A model generated the notes under the pieces. That model searched no databases, was not told where the DNA came from, and worked only from the letters and a program-made list of their open reading frames with translations. 48,388 bases of DNA. Origin: Defluviitaleaceae bacterium. GTDB lineage: Bacteria > Bacillota_I > Bacilli_A > MOL361 > Turicibacteraceae. Location: the NCBI GenBank assembly GCA_009778135.1, contig WRKJ01000102.1:1-48388 (forward strand), written 5' to 3'. Shown in pieces: positions 14,789 through 23,106 of the stretch (position 1 is its first letter; each line of letters starts with the position of its first letter). The position numbers and the translations under genes were made by a program.

Positions 14789-15573
14789 TGAAAATGCTAC
14801 CCCTCTTGCAAATAAGATCTATTTTTAATAAAAAGTTCATTCTGATACTATTGAGTGTACTCCTGTTTATTACCTTACTGCAAGCATTGCGGTTAAGACA
14901 GTATTTCTTAGTTTATGAACTAGATGGCACTATTTTGGACTTTCTTTTCTTTACATTGGGAGCGAGAGAAAATCCTACCCTATTCACATTTATATTAACA
15001 TGGACAGTTCTTTCAATTTTTTTCTTGTATGTTTCGTTCCTATCAAAAAAAGTAATTGAAGACTTTGCAGAGCTATTATTATCTAGGGTAAAAACGCGTA
15101 TAAAATTATGGTTTTCAATTTGTATCACCCAGTTTATTTTAAGTGTCATCCTATTTTTAGCATACGGAACAATTGTTATTTTTATCGGTCGTTATTTTTT
15201 TGGAATGGATCTGTCACCTAGTGAATATACAGTTGTATTTTATAGTGATTGGCTTGATATTAACCCTTTTCTATTCGTTAAAATGTGCTTAGTATTTATT
15301 AGTGGTTTACATGCGCTGTTTATGATTGGACAATTTATTTTGTTGGTATTCGAAAATAAAGCGAAGTCAATTATGGTTTTCATTTTAATGATGATGACTG
15401 GAAGTATTTTGTATGTCTATACGAGCGTTCATAGGATTTTCGCATTGTCATTGTATGTTAGTATGATTTCCTTAGGGAAGGACGGAATTTTATTAGGCAT
15501 ACTGGTAAACTTAGGTATTGTTATTTCATTAGTCTTATTTGGTTGTCTACAAATCAGAAAAAAAGATCTTTAG
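14785..15573 (+). CDS. ABC transporter membrane subunit
   Basis: This is a 262-residue polytopic membrane protein with about six hydrophobic helices. It begins in an ATGA overlap with the previous permease. The overall plan resembles its two upstream partners, but sequence conservation looks low. It is the last gene of the first transporter operon; the duplicated leader (copy 2) begins 13 bp after its stop codon. Confidence 0.65.
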   Translation: MMKMLPLLQIRSIFNKKFILILLSVLLFITLLQALRLRQYFLVYELDGTILDFLFFTLGARENPTLFTFILTWTVLSIFFLYVSFLSKKVIEDFAELLLSRVKTRIKLWFSICITQFILSVILFLAYGTIVIFIGRYFFGMDLSPSEYTVVFYSDWLDINPFLFVKMCLVFISGLHALFMIGQFILLVFENKAKSIMVFILMMMTGSILYVYTSVHRIFALSLYVSMISLGKDGILLGILVNLGIVISLVLFGCLQIRKKDL

Positions 15574-15585
15574 TTAACTTCAATG

Positions 15586-16002
15586 ACGCTTTACTGCAAA
15601 ATAATATTAGAAAACGTTTTTATATCCCATGTGACTTTACTTTGTTTCTCTATGTAAAACGTGTTGTAAATGATCATGTCTGGTCAACCATTATCAAAAA
15701 ATGAGAAATGTTTTTGTGCCTTTTCATGAAAATGTTAATTTTTGTCTAATGAATGTTAATTCTTTATATGGTATAATGTTATTTATCAGTGCATTGAACA
15801 TACGTACTTGGATAGGCTGACGAGTCTTGGATGGTACTGGAAGGAGGTTTTAAAGGATACTTCTGTGATGTTTTCTTTCGTACACTATTTCTAGAGAAAT
15901 CACATAGAATCTAAGCCTAAAATTAGAGTTAATTGTTGAAAACAGTTTAATGCTAGACAAGTTATACAATTTGTTTAGTTGAAAAAAGGAGAATAGAATC
16001 GT
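15586..16002 (+). repeat. Duplicated leader/promoter region, copy 2
   Basis: This is the second copy of the 11183-11653 region, about 417 bp. It keeps the TTTTCATGAAAA palindrome, one TGGTATAAT promoter (TATAAT 15772-15777), the hairpin around GGCTGACGAGTCT, the 8-codon ORF and the TTAATGCTAGACAAGTTAT block. It drives a second, unrelated-looking secreted protein. No other gene lies here. Confidence 0.85.
15868..15894 (+). CDS. 8-residue leader ORF, copy 2
   Basis: It encodes MFSFVHYF, identical to copy 1 despite a synonymous change at the His codon and several differences in the flanks. AAAGGA is 10 bases upstream. Confidence 0.5.
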   Translation: MFSFVHYF

Positions 16003-16371
16003 ATGAAAAATAGAAGCAAATATTTATTAGTGTCTTGTTTATCTTGTGTATTTTTATTAAGTGGTAATATACTAGCCGTTCAAGCATCGCCTCTCATATC
16101 TCCAACAATGCTCAACGCTGGTCCTGATGGATTTACGGCTCAAATAGCAATTGTCGGTCATAATAACAGTTTACCGATATATCGTCTAGCGAGAGGAACA
16201 CGTATTCTAAATGGTGCAAATAACATTACTGTTAGAGCTCGACTTTATCGTAATGGTAGAGAAGCCATTAGCTCCCACCTTGCAACAGGGAATACTTCTG
16301 TAACAGTTCAAACACCTACCTATACCGAGCATACAAATGGAACTTTCACAGCATCAGCCCGCGCTAATTAA
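16003..16371 (+). CDS. Small secreted protein B
   Basis: This is a 122-residue protein with a signal peptide (KYLLVSCLSCVFLLSGNILAVQAS). The mature part is beta-rich with repeated strand-turn units (RARLYRNGREAISSHLATGN, VTVQTPTYTEHTNG), suggesting a small extracellular beta-sandwich. The start has AAAAAAGGAGAATAG upstream. It heads the second peptide/transporter module under leader copy 2. It is not clearly similar to secreted protein A beyond plan and position. Function is unknown; bacteriocin or envelope-active peptide is inferred from context. Confidence 0.6.
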   Translation: MKNRSKYLLVSCLSCVFLLSGNILAVQASPLISPTMLNAGPDGFTAQIAIVGHNNSLPIYRLARGTRILNGANNITVRARLYRNGREAISSHLATGNTSVTVQTPTYTEHTNGTFTASARAN

Positions 16372-16397
16372 TAGATAGGTTTAAGATTCAGATTATG

Positions 16398-16448
16398 AAT
16401 AATGGTCTTATTTTTACTCATTTTTATAAAAATGAGGCCATTATTTAA
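16398..16448 (+). terminator. Hairpin between secreted protein B and transporter genes
   Basis: AATAATGG at 16398-16405 pairs with CCATTATT at 16438-16445, and TCATTTTT pairs with AAAAATGA inside. It ends in TTTAAATTT. It is probably a partial terminator that keeps transporter expression below that of the peptide. Confidence 0.65.
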
Positions 16449-16471
16449 ATTTAAAAACAGAGTGTGATAGT

Positions 16472-17410
16472 ATGCTAAGAAAGCAAAAATTATTTGTTAT
16501 TTTTAGTTTATTTTTAATGTTAAAGCTTTTTATTTTTTTTTATTTTCAATATTTAATAGCAGAGCAGATGCAAATGTTGGTATCCAATCATCTTTACAGT
16601 ACTTGGCATGTCGTGTTAAATGAATCCGCTGCATCTATTTATGATATTTCTGAATTACTACCAAGCGGTAGTCGTCTTTTTTTTGAGCACACCCAGGACG
16701 GAAATGTACGTACAGTTTATCAAACAAATAATTGGAAACCCCCATTAACAGAAGGTCAATTTTTTGATCAACATACAGCGGACTTTCAAGCCGTTGTAGG
16801 TAGAAATGTAAGGGACAACATGAATGAATCCCGCTATTTTATCATAGATGATTTAAAGTATGACATCGTTGGAATCATTGGAGCAGATTTCCCTTCTCCG
16901 CTAGACAATCTCGTTTTATTAAATCATGTTTCAAACACGCCCTCCCTTCCTATTATTCGTCGGGTCATAGACACAGATCAACCTGGGATCGTCAGACAAA
17001 TCATCGAAAATTTTAGTGGATTTTTAGCAGATGGGTATCAAGAACCAGATTTGATTTTCAATCATCACATTTTTGGACAACTCATACGAGTCAATGTTAT
17101 CCTGATTTCTTTCTTTTTAATCATTCTGATGACCTATAGCTACTTTAAATTGTTTAAACGTGATCATTATATTTACTATTTGTTAGGAAAGCAAAAATAT
17201 AAGATTGGACTCCGCCATATCCTTATACTCACATTCCTCTTTTTTTCTAGCTTATTCGTCATTAAAACAGTTGATTTAATCGTTGGAGATCAAATTATTT
17301 TGAACAATTTTTTTCTTTATTTCATGATTTGGATCATGATTTGCACAATCTATACAGTCATTTTCCTCATAAACAACATAGCTGGAGGGATTTCAAGTGG
17401 AAATAATTAA
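16472..17410 (+). CDS. FtsX/MacB-like membrane protein, short form
   Basis: This is a 312-residue protein with one N-terminal membrane helix, an extracellular domain of about 170 residues and about three C-terminal helices. This is the MacB/FtsX plan, one helix then a large outer domain then three helices. The inner segment contains VVGRNVRDNM and YDIVGIIG, which match the MacB periplasmic-core pattern of FxVVGI strands. No strong ribosome binding site is present (AGAGTGTGATAGT). It overlaps the next gene by 14 bp. It probably pairs with that permease and the downstream ATPase. Confidence 0.65.
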   Translation: MLRKQKLFVIFSLFLMLKLFIFFYFQYLIAEQMQMLVSNHLYSTWHVVLNESAASIYDISELLPSGSRLFFEHTQDGNVRTVYQTNNWKPPLTEGQFFDQHTADFQAVVGRNVRDNMNESRYFIIDDLKYDIVGIIGADFPSPLDNLVLLNHVSNTPSLPIIRRVIDTDQPGIVRQIIENFSGFLADGYQEPDLIFNHHIFGQLIRVNVILISFFLIILMTYSYFKLFKRDHYIYYLLGKQKYKIGLRHILILTFLFFSSLFVIKTVDLIVGDQIILNNFFLYFMIWIMICTIYTVIFLINNIAGGISSGNN

Positions 17411-18800
17411 ACTACTTTATTTTTCCTTACGAAAAAATGGTGTCCTTCAACTTTTAATTGCTGTCTTCACTTTTTTTAGCCTTATCTTTTTAATTACTTT
17501 ATTGCGTTTTTCTCGTCACCATGATCAATTATTAAATGACATAAGTGAGAGAAACGAATTTTTTGAAAATGTCCAAGTATTTCACTTAACAGATGGTCAC
17601 GGTGGCTTTTTTTATGGAGCAGAAGTGCATGAAGAACCGATTTTTTTACAAGCAGACGGCTTGGAAAGGATGAAAGAATTTCACTACAATCTACGTTTAA
17701 GTAATGAATTTTATGTTGCATCCGCTCATACTGGGATGTTTCTTGAAATTGATGCAAGTCAGTTTTTAGGTGGAGAAGCTTTTCACTTTGGCTATGAATG
17801 GGGACTTACAGGTCCACTTGCAGATGGACGGGGCAACTACTTTTATCAAATAAAAGCTGCAAGCCTCGATTATGCCGCTTGGAACTTATCTTCGATGGAA
17901 ATGAAGCATGGTCGTGCATTTCAAGCTGAAGACTTTAGTTTGTTTTCTGGTCGAATTCCTATCATCTTAGGTTACCAATATGCAAATTATTATGAAATTG
18001 GCGATTTAATAACCATGTATTTTCTTGCTTTTCAATTCGACTTTGAAGTCATTGGTATTTTAGCTGAAAACCAGCGATTGTTTAATGAAGTCACAGGTAC
18101 ATATCTTGACTATTCGATCCTTAAACCACTGATTTCTTTCGGAAATCCACTAAACGAAGAAGAGAGAAGGTTTCAATCAATTTATTACAATAATAAGTCT
18201 CTATCTGCTTATATTTTTGTTGATGACACACCAGAAGCTGTTAATCAGATGCATAATATCATTTATACAGCAGCTGCGCATTTAAATATCCCTTACTCAT
18301 TTTCAATGACGGATCACACATTTGTTCTTCATGGTGAAATGGTTAATCTAATTCATCATCACACAGGTGTTATTCATCGATTGTTGATCAATTCGATTTT
18401 ACTGATTGCGCTGATCATTTTATTTTTATCCACGATTAAATATCATCGACAAAAATCTGTTTATCAGGTGCATGCTTTATTAGGTATTTCTAAATCTAAG
18501 CAATGGTTAGCTCTTTTACTAGAAAATTTAATTTTTAACGGTCTTACTGTTTTCATTGCTTTATACTATTCTGTTTTTTATAGCGGGATTATGTATACAA
18601 GTTATCAACGTGCCTTCTTTTCTACTTATGACATATCCAGATGGCCCATCTTTTGGGAAGCTGTGATTTTTGATTCTTTTAGTTTTTATCATCTCTCTTT
18701 ACAGCCTGCTTTAAGCTATAGCCTATTTTTACTTCTCGTTTCAATCATATACCCTACTATTAAAATTCATCAATTGTATAAAGGAGTTCGTTCCAAATGA
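17397..18800 (+). CDS. FtsX/MacB-like ABC permease
   Basis: This is a 467-residue protein with one N-terminal helix, an extracellular domain of about 280 residues and three C-terminal helices. The outer domain has the strand motif FEVIGILAENQRLFNE, typical of MacB-like permeases. A GTG start at 17397 is preceded by GGAGGGA at 6 bases. It ends in an ATGA overlap with the ATPase gene, so the three genes form one translational unit. Such transporters use conformational change for export, signalling or peptide resistance rather than classic uptake. Confidence 0.7.
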   Translation: MEIIKLLYFSLRKNGVLQLLIAVFTFFSLIFLITLLRFSRHHDQLLNDISERNEFFENVQVFHLTDGHGGFFYGAEVHEEPIFLQADGLERMKEFHYNLRLSNEFYVASAHTGMFLEIDASQFLGGEAFHFGYEWGLTGPLADGRGNYFYQIKAASLDYAAWNLSSMEMKHGRAFQAEDFSLFSGRIPIILGYQYANYYEIGDLITMYFLAFQFDFEVIGILAENQRLFNEVTGTYLDYSILKPLISFGNPLNEEERRFQSIYYNNKSLSAYIFVDDTPEAVNQMHNIIYTAAAHLNIPYSFSMTDHTFVLHGEMVNLIHHHTGVIHRLLINSILLIALIILFLSTIKYHRQKSVYQVHALLGISKSKQWLALLLENLIFNGLTVFIALYYSVFYSGIMYTSYQRAFFSTYDISRWPIFWEAVIFDSFSFYHLSLQPALSYSLFLLLVSIIYPTIKIHQLYKGVRSK

Positions 18801-19468
18801 TAGCATTAAAAAACATCACAAGAACATACAAAGTAGGACAACACAAACGCTGTGTTTTAAACGATCTTACACTAGAGATCAAAAAGCATGAATCTATTGT
18901 AATTGAAGGACGTAGTGGATCTGGAAAAACAACGTTACTAAATATTCTAATCGGGTTGGACACCGCATTTACAGGACACTATCAGTTTGAAGAGATGGAC
19001 ATGAGTCATGCAAAGTCTGCAATAAGAGCTAAGTTCCGGCAAGAAAAGCTCGGGATTATCACACAGCACTTTGATTTGCTCGACGATCGGAATGTTTATG
19101 AAAACATTGTTTTAGCGATTCATCATCAAAAATTAAGCGCTGTAGAGAAAAGAAAGCGTATTTCTGAGCTGCTTGATTATGTCAATTTATCTGGCTATGA
19201 AAAGATGCCAGTGAAGCGACTCTCAGGTGGAGAAATGCAACGGGTTGGAATAGCTAGGGCACTAGCGAAACGACCGAAACTCATTGTTGCAGATGAACCG
19301 ACAGGTTCACTTGACGAGCAAACACGAGATGAAGTCTTGACTGTTTTTAAAAAAATGATGCAAGATAAAGTCCAGTTTATTATCGTCACACATGATAAAG
19401 AAGTTTCTGCGATTTGTAATAAAGTCTATCGCTTGCAAGAAGGGAAACTAAAAAATTTATCATCATAG
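18797..19468 (+). CDS. ABC transporter ATPase, LolD/MacB type
   Basis: This is a 223-residue ATPase. It shows Walker A GRSGSGKTT, Q-loop in GIITQHFDLL, signature LSGGEMQR, Walker B LIVADEPTGSLD and switch His in VTHDK. The EPTGSLDE form is typical of the LolD/MacB/FtsE group that pairs with FtsX-fold permeases. It overlaps the permease by 4 bp and has AAAGGAG upstream. It is the only such ATPase in the window, so it could also serve the three FtsX-like permeases at 21.5, 24.4 and 35 kb. Confidence 0.9.
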   Translation: MIALKNITRTYKVGQHKRCVLNDLTLEIKKHESIVIEGRSGSGKTTLLNILIGLDTAFTGHYQFEEMDMSHAKSAIRAKFRQEKLGIITQHFDLLDDRNVYENIVLAIHHQKLSAVEKRKRISELLDYVNLSGYEKMPVKRLSGGEMQRVGIARALAKRPKLIVADEPTGSLDEQTRDEVLTVFKKMMQDKVQFIIVTHDKEVSAICNKVYRLQEGKLKNLSS

Positions 19469-19551
19469 ATCAATTCAATGGTGCTCACGCAACTGGAACT
19501 CCAGCCGGAACTGCAACCAACTCAGGTAGCATCAGGGTTTCATGGAATTAA
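19468..19551 (+). pseudogene. 3' remnant of a secreted-protein gene
   Basis: Directly after the ATPase stop, an in-frame stretch reads QFNGAHATGTPAGTATNSGS followed by IRVSWN and a stop. It has no start codon or signal peptide. The composition and the closing strand (SIRVSWN) resemble the end of secreted protein A (TINLSWRP), so it looks like the decayed tail of a third secreted-protein gene. Confidence 0.55.
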
Positions 19552-19565
19552 AATAAGGTAAGCAT

Positions 19566-20207
19566 ATGGGTCGTTTTACTATTGATTTACATTGGACATT
19601 TCATTTATGGGTATGGCTGATCATTTTCATCCTTTACTATTTTCTAACATTAAGAAAAAGGGAAGGGTGGTTGGATCATCGTGTCATTATTAATGCCTTT
19701 TTTATCTTTTATTTGCTGTTTGTTTTTCGATTCGTCTTCATACCTTTTTCGATGTGGCCCAACGAAGCAGATCGTGTATATTTTATAACAGAAATAATGC
19801 AAGGAAAGTTGCCGACATGGTGGGAAATTGCTAACATCAATTTTGTACCACTTCGATCACTTATGCGGACATTATCTGCACCTTTGGTTATTTGGCGTTT
19901 TACATTTGTCTTTGTTTCTGGAAACTTTATTTTATTATTCCCACTGTCTATTTTCGTTGGCTTATTATCGAGAAAAGGATTAACGTTCAAAAAAGCTTTG
20001 TTGATCGGGTTTTTAACGACACTGTTTATTGAAAGTACACAATTGCTGATCAATCTCACAACAAGATGGTCTAACCGACTTGTTTGTGTGGATGATTTAT
20101 TACTCAATACATTAGGTGCCCTATTGGGCTATTTTGTTTTCAAAAAATACCATCGCTTTTTTGAAAAGATCATTTCATTGTTTTACCAATTTTTGACTTG
20201 GTCTTGA
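19566..20207 (+). CDS. VanZ-family membrane protein
   Basis: This is a 213-residue membrane protein with about five helices. Family-typical polar residues are present: NFVPLRS in the first half, then IESTQL and VDDLLLNTLGALLGY in the second half, the signature of VanZ-like proteins. VanZ homologs are linked to glycopeptide tolerance and to membrane or peptide immunity, but their biochemistry is not settled. A weak site (AATAAGG) precedes the ATG at 19566. It ends the second transporter module and may be an immunity gene. Confidence 0.8.
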   Translation: MGRFTIDLHWTFHLWVWLIIFILYYFLTLRKREGWLDHRVIINAFFIFYLLFVFRFVFIPFSMWPNEADRVYFITEIMQGKLPTWWEIANINFVPLRSLMRTLSAPLVIWRFTFVFVSGNFILLFPLSIFVGLLSRKGLTFKKALLIGFLTTLFIESTQLLINLTTRWSNRLVCVDDLLLNTLGALLGYFVFKKYHRFFEKIISLFYQFLTWS

Positions 20208-20269
20208 TAGCGCTTAAATAATTTGTTATCTATCTAACAGATAGAAATAATAAAACGTATGAGGGCTAT

Positions 20270-20296
20270 TTAAAGCACACTATAGGCGTGTTTTTT
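20270..20296 (+). terminator. Terminator after the VanZ-like gene
   Basis: AGCACAC at about 20274-20280 and GCGTGTTTTTT at about 20286-20296 form a short stem with a T run. Confidence 0.5.
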
Positions 20297-20317
20297 CTTC
20301 TGATCTTAAAAATTATC

Positions 20318-20346
20318 GTGCAAATTGTCGCCATATGTGTTATAAT
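20318..20346 (+). promoter_or_regulatory. Promoter block shared with 48227-48255
   Basis: The block runs from GTGCAA to TATAAT (20341-20346) with about 17 bp between. It is identical to 48227-48255 at 27 of 29 positions. Each copy precedes a tiny membrane-peptide gene, and the flanks differ, so this is a conserved promoter rather than a larger duplication. Confidence 0.7.
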
Positions 20347-20420
20347 TCTAAATTAGAGCTACAAAGGACGTAAAGGTAAGTTCATCTATTTCCCTATTAA
20401 AGGGGAAGGAGGTGAACCCT

Positions 20421-20579
20421 ATGGGAGAGTATTTGTTTGGACTTGTGCAATTATTTGTAGGGGCATTTGTTTCTGCAGCTGCAAAAGTTCTTGCTAAACG
20501 CATGTTTGGCAAAAAGAGCAAGGAAAAACCCACCTTTACGCACGAACAACGCAACAAAGGTGGGAAATCTAAAAACTAG
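20421..20579 (+). CDS. Small membrane peptide, holin-like toxin candidate
   Basis: This is a 52-residue peptide with GAAGGAGGTGAACCCT upstream of the ATG. It has one hydrophobic helix (LFGLVQLFVGAFVSAAAKVL) and a long basic tail. Plan and size resemble type I toxins and holin-like toxins of Bacillota. The leader can fold TTCCC with GGGGAA next to the ribosome binding site. The 3' part of the gene contains a perfect 9-bp inverted repeat (CCCACCTTT at 20529-20537, AAAGGTGGG at 20556-20564). It lies alone, with its own promoter and terminator. Toxicity is inferred, not shown. Confidence 0.55.
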   Translation: MGEYLFGLVQLFVGAFVSAAAKVLAKRMFGKKSKEKPTFTHEQRNKGGKSKN

Positions 20580-20610
20580 ATGAACTACCTTAACGTTGAA
20601 AGTAGCTCGG

Positions 20611-20640
20611 GTGGCGTGTTCGTAGCACGTCACTTTTTTA
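20611..20640 (+). terminator. Terminator of the small membrane peptide gene
   Basis: GTGGCGTG at 20611-20618 pairs with CACGTCAC at 20626-20633, followed by TTTTTTATTT. Confidence 0.8.
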
Positions 20641-20784
20641 TTTATATGCTTATTCTATCATTTTTATACGGGTTTGTAAAGTTGTTTTCTTTAAAAAGGC
20701 AAAATAAAAAACTTGTAATTGCATTTACTTTCACTTTCAAGCCGTAGCGGACTTGCTAGGTGATTTAAAAATACCTACGATATT

Positions 20785-20822
20785 GTTGTGATATGTTCTT
20801 TCGGTATGCTCATTCCGCTATG
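20785..20822 (+). pseudogene. Short fragment of an FtsX-like permease gene
   Basis: Bases 20785-20822 match 22768-22805, inside the permease gene at 21547, at about 35 of 38 positions. The fragment has no surrounding reading frame. It is a trace of a decayed duplicate or of recombination. The rest of 20641-20901 has no gene. Confidence 0.6.
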
Positions 20823-20901
20823 AAGACATCTTCTCACATGAGAGGGTGAAATGGAAATCTTAGTAGATAGGCGCGATTTTTTCTAAATTTTTTAAAAACT
20901 A

Positions 20902-20930
20902 TTGACAATGCATCACACTTATGATATACT
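20902..20930 (+). promoter_or_regulatory. Sigma-A promoter of secreted protein C
   Basis: TTGACA (20902-20907) and TATACT (20925-20930) are separated by exactly 17 bp. Transcription would start near 20937. Confidence 0.85.
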
Positions 20931-20936
20931 ACCATA

Positions 20937-21090
20937 CAAATGAAAACGCCGGACTTTTAGTAAATGGGAAGATATAGGCATCATTCCTTATTTACTATGG
21001 TCATATCTTGGAGATGCTGTAAAGCAGGAAGGAACAGGTGGTTCTATTGATTGAGTGAAGCGCATCAACTTAAAATTTTAAAAAATGGAG
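20937..21090 (+). promoter_or_regulatory. Structured leader of secreted protein C
   Basis: The 160-base leader can form TAGTAAAT (20958-20965) with ATTTACTA (20990-20997), extended by GGGAA with TTCC. It can also form the competing AAGATAT (20969-20975) with ATATCTT (21003-21009), or GCATC with GATGC at 21013-21017. Alternative pairing suggests a regulated leader. It does not resemble the 11-kb leader. Confidence 0.45.
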
Positions 21091-21099
21091 GAATGGCTC

Positions 21100-21492
21100 A
21101 TGAAAGAAACAAAAAAACTAATTTTATCTTCTTTGGTAACACCTTTAATCGTTGGAAGTCTCTTTTTCTTACCAACGAGTGTTGTTGAGGCGAATACGTG
21201 TACTCAGAATAACAGCCACGTAGGTTGTACTGTGCTTTCACCAGAAGTTAGCGTAAGTGGACAGACATGGAACTATCGTGGCAGAATCCAAGCCTCGCGC
21301 TCAAGTGTAGGAAGTCTGTGGGCACGTGTTGATTCACACCAAGTTGGACAGACCATTGGAGGTTCAGCGGGCACCATTACAGGATCACAAAACACACCTG
21401 TTGGATCATCAAGTGTGACTGCCCTTTCAGTATGGGTAATGGATCGAAATGATGGTAGCACTATGAGGACGATTGGCAGAACTAGCAATTAA
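21100..21492 (+). CDS. Small secreted protein C
   Basis: This is a 130-residue protein with a signal peptide (KLILSSLVTPLIVGSLFFLPTSVVEAN). Two cysteines near the mature N-terminus (NTCTQNNSHVGCTV) could form a disulphide. The rest is beta-rich and Ser/Thr/Gly-rich (VSVSGQTWNYRGRIQASRSS). I use the ATG at 21100 because GGAGGA precedes it; an earlier in-frame ATG overlaps that site. It has its own strong promoter, a terminator-like hairpin, then FtsX-like permeases. The plan repeats the A and B modules. Function is unknown. Confidence 0.65.
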   Translation: MKETKKLILSSLVTPLIVGSLFFLPTSVVEANTCTQNNSHVGCTVLSPEVSVSGQTWNYRGRIQASRSSVGSLWARVDSHQVGQTIGGSAGTITGSQNTPVGSSSVTALSVWVMDRNDGSTMRTIGRTSN

Positions 21493-21534
21493 AAAAAATT
21501 AGCACAGGTGGTGGATGCTGTGCTAATTTTTTTC
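21493..21534 (+). terminator. Terminator between secreted protein C and permease
   Basis: AAAAAAATTAGCACA pairs with TGTGCTAATTTTTTT. It lies directly after the stop codon and only about 13 bp before the next gene, so read-through must feed the permease genes. Confidence 0.8.
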
Positions 21535-21546
21535 AAGGAGTGAGAA

Positions 21547-23106
21547 ATGATGAATCTTTTAAAGCGTACTCAAATCAATATTTTGAGAAATAGCAGCAAA
21601 TCATTGTTATTGCTTGTTTTGACCATTCTTCTCGGTATTGTTGTTTCTGCTGCCTTAATCGTAACTCAAGCCATTGAGCAAACGACGAGACAAGCAAGGC
21701 AAAACCTTCCCTCGATTGCAACGATTGCTGTGGATATTGAAGCCGTGTTAAATGCTGGTGATGCTGCATTAGATATCGGCTATGTCGACGCTGTCACGTT
21801 AAATGAAATCGCCGCATTACCGTATGTTTTACAAGTTGATGAATCGCTAATTTGGGGAGCTTTAACGAGATATGATACTTTTTGGCCTGACATTGAATCG
21901 GATTATTTTATCCGAGATGAGAATCTAACAGGCAATTTAAATGGCGAGTTCAATCAGCTAAGAGCTAGAGGTGTGTCTCATGTGCATTCGATTCACTTGA
22001 CAAAGGGGTTGTTTACTTTGGTAAATGGTCGATTGTTCGACGCGAACGAGCTGGAGCCCCAAATAGAATTATTCGAACAAACGCCTGTCATCATCCCACG
22101 AACGTTCGCAGAATTAAATCATTTAGCAGTCGGAAGTTTAATGACATTATACATCGATCATTTCCAACTCCCTGAAGGTGCTGAAATTCCAGAAGGTGGC
22201 TTTTACTTTGAAGATGCTTTTAATCATCCGTATAACAACTGGATTAATGTCCCCTATCATTTCGTTGTGATTGGTATTGTTGATGTCGATTACACCATCG
22301 CAACTCATCAGGAAGCGTTTTTGATGCAAGAGGTCGTATATAACACGATTTTTATGCCCAACTGGAAAATCGAATCCATATGGAGAGAACAGTTTCCGAC
22401 AGCTTTACTTTATCGAGAAATTTTTAATGATACAGGTCGAAGTCTAGAAGATCTTTTAACACCAACTGTTTTCTTTGTCATCGATGATGGCTTGAATTTA
22501 GCATCGTTTCGTGTTGCTGCTGATGCATTACTGCCTGAATTTTATCGCATAGACACTTGGGAGCAAGTTGTAACACCTTTAGAAACTGGATTAAGTCAAA
22601 TAAGAGGCATCGTTCAAAATGCCATGAGGGGTGGTATTGTTGCGATGGGAATCATACTGGTTTTATTGTTGTCTTTGTTTATACATGAGCGTCGGTACGA
22701 AATGGGCGTGTATATCGCATTAGGACAAAAGAAACGACATGTTTTTTTGCAGTTGATGATAGAAACAGTTGTGATATGTTCTGTCGGTATGCTCATTGCG
22801 GTATGGATAGGGAATTTAATTGCCGACGAAGTGAATCAACATATGATAAGGACAGCCATCACACAAGAAGATATTTGGCGAACAGGAACGAATGAACTAT
22901 TTAGTGAACTAGAGTTTCAAGGCATTGGACGTGAGTTAACAGTTGAAGAACTGGTTGATTTTTTTGATGTTTCTTTAAACGTAAGGACGATTCTGATGTT
23001 CTTCTTAATCGGAATCGGGACAGTTATTTCCTCATTGGCTATCGCTTCTTATTTTATCTTTAAACTCAATGTGAAAAATCTCTTAATGAGGGGGAAGATT
23101 GGATGA
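21547..23106 (+). CDS. FtsX-like ABC permease
   Basis: This is a 519-residue protein with one N-terminal helix, an outer domain of about 320 residues and three C-terminal helices (GGIVAMGIILVLLLSLFIHERRYEMGVYIALGQKKRHV onward). ERRYEMGVYIALGQKK is the coupling segment typical of MacB/FtsX permeases. It begins in ATG-ATG with AAGGAGTGAG upstream. Paralogs lie at 24391 and 35033. No ATPase is adjacent. It overlaps the next gene by 4 bp. It probably exports or responds to an envelope-active peptide, perhaps secreted protein C. Confidence 0.75.
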   Translation: MMNLLKRTQINILRNSSKSLLLLVLTILLGIVVSAALIVTQAIEQTTRQARQNLPSIATIAVDIEAVLNAGDAALDIGYVDAVTLNEIAALPYVLQVDESLIWGALTRYDTFWPDIESDYFIRDENLTGNLNGEFNQLRARGVSHVHSIHLTKGLFTLVNGRLFDANELEPQIELFEQTPVIIPRTFAELNHLAVGSLMTLYIDHFQLPEGAEIPEGGFYFEDAFNHPYNNWINVPYHFVVIGIVDVDYTIATHQEAFLMQEVVYNTIFMPNWKIESIWREQFPTALLYREIFNDTGRSLEDLLTPTVFFVIDDGLNLASFRVAADALLPEFYRIDTWEQVVTPLETGLSQIRGIVQNAMRGGIVAMGIILVLLLSLFIHERRYEMGVYIALGQKKRHVFLQLMIETVVICSVGMLIAVWIGNLIADEVNQHMIRTAITQEDIWRTGTNELFSELEFQGIGRELTVEELVDFFDVSLNVRTILMFFLIGIGTVISSLAIASYFIFKLNVKNLLMRGKIG

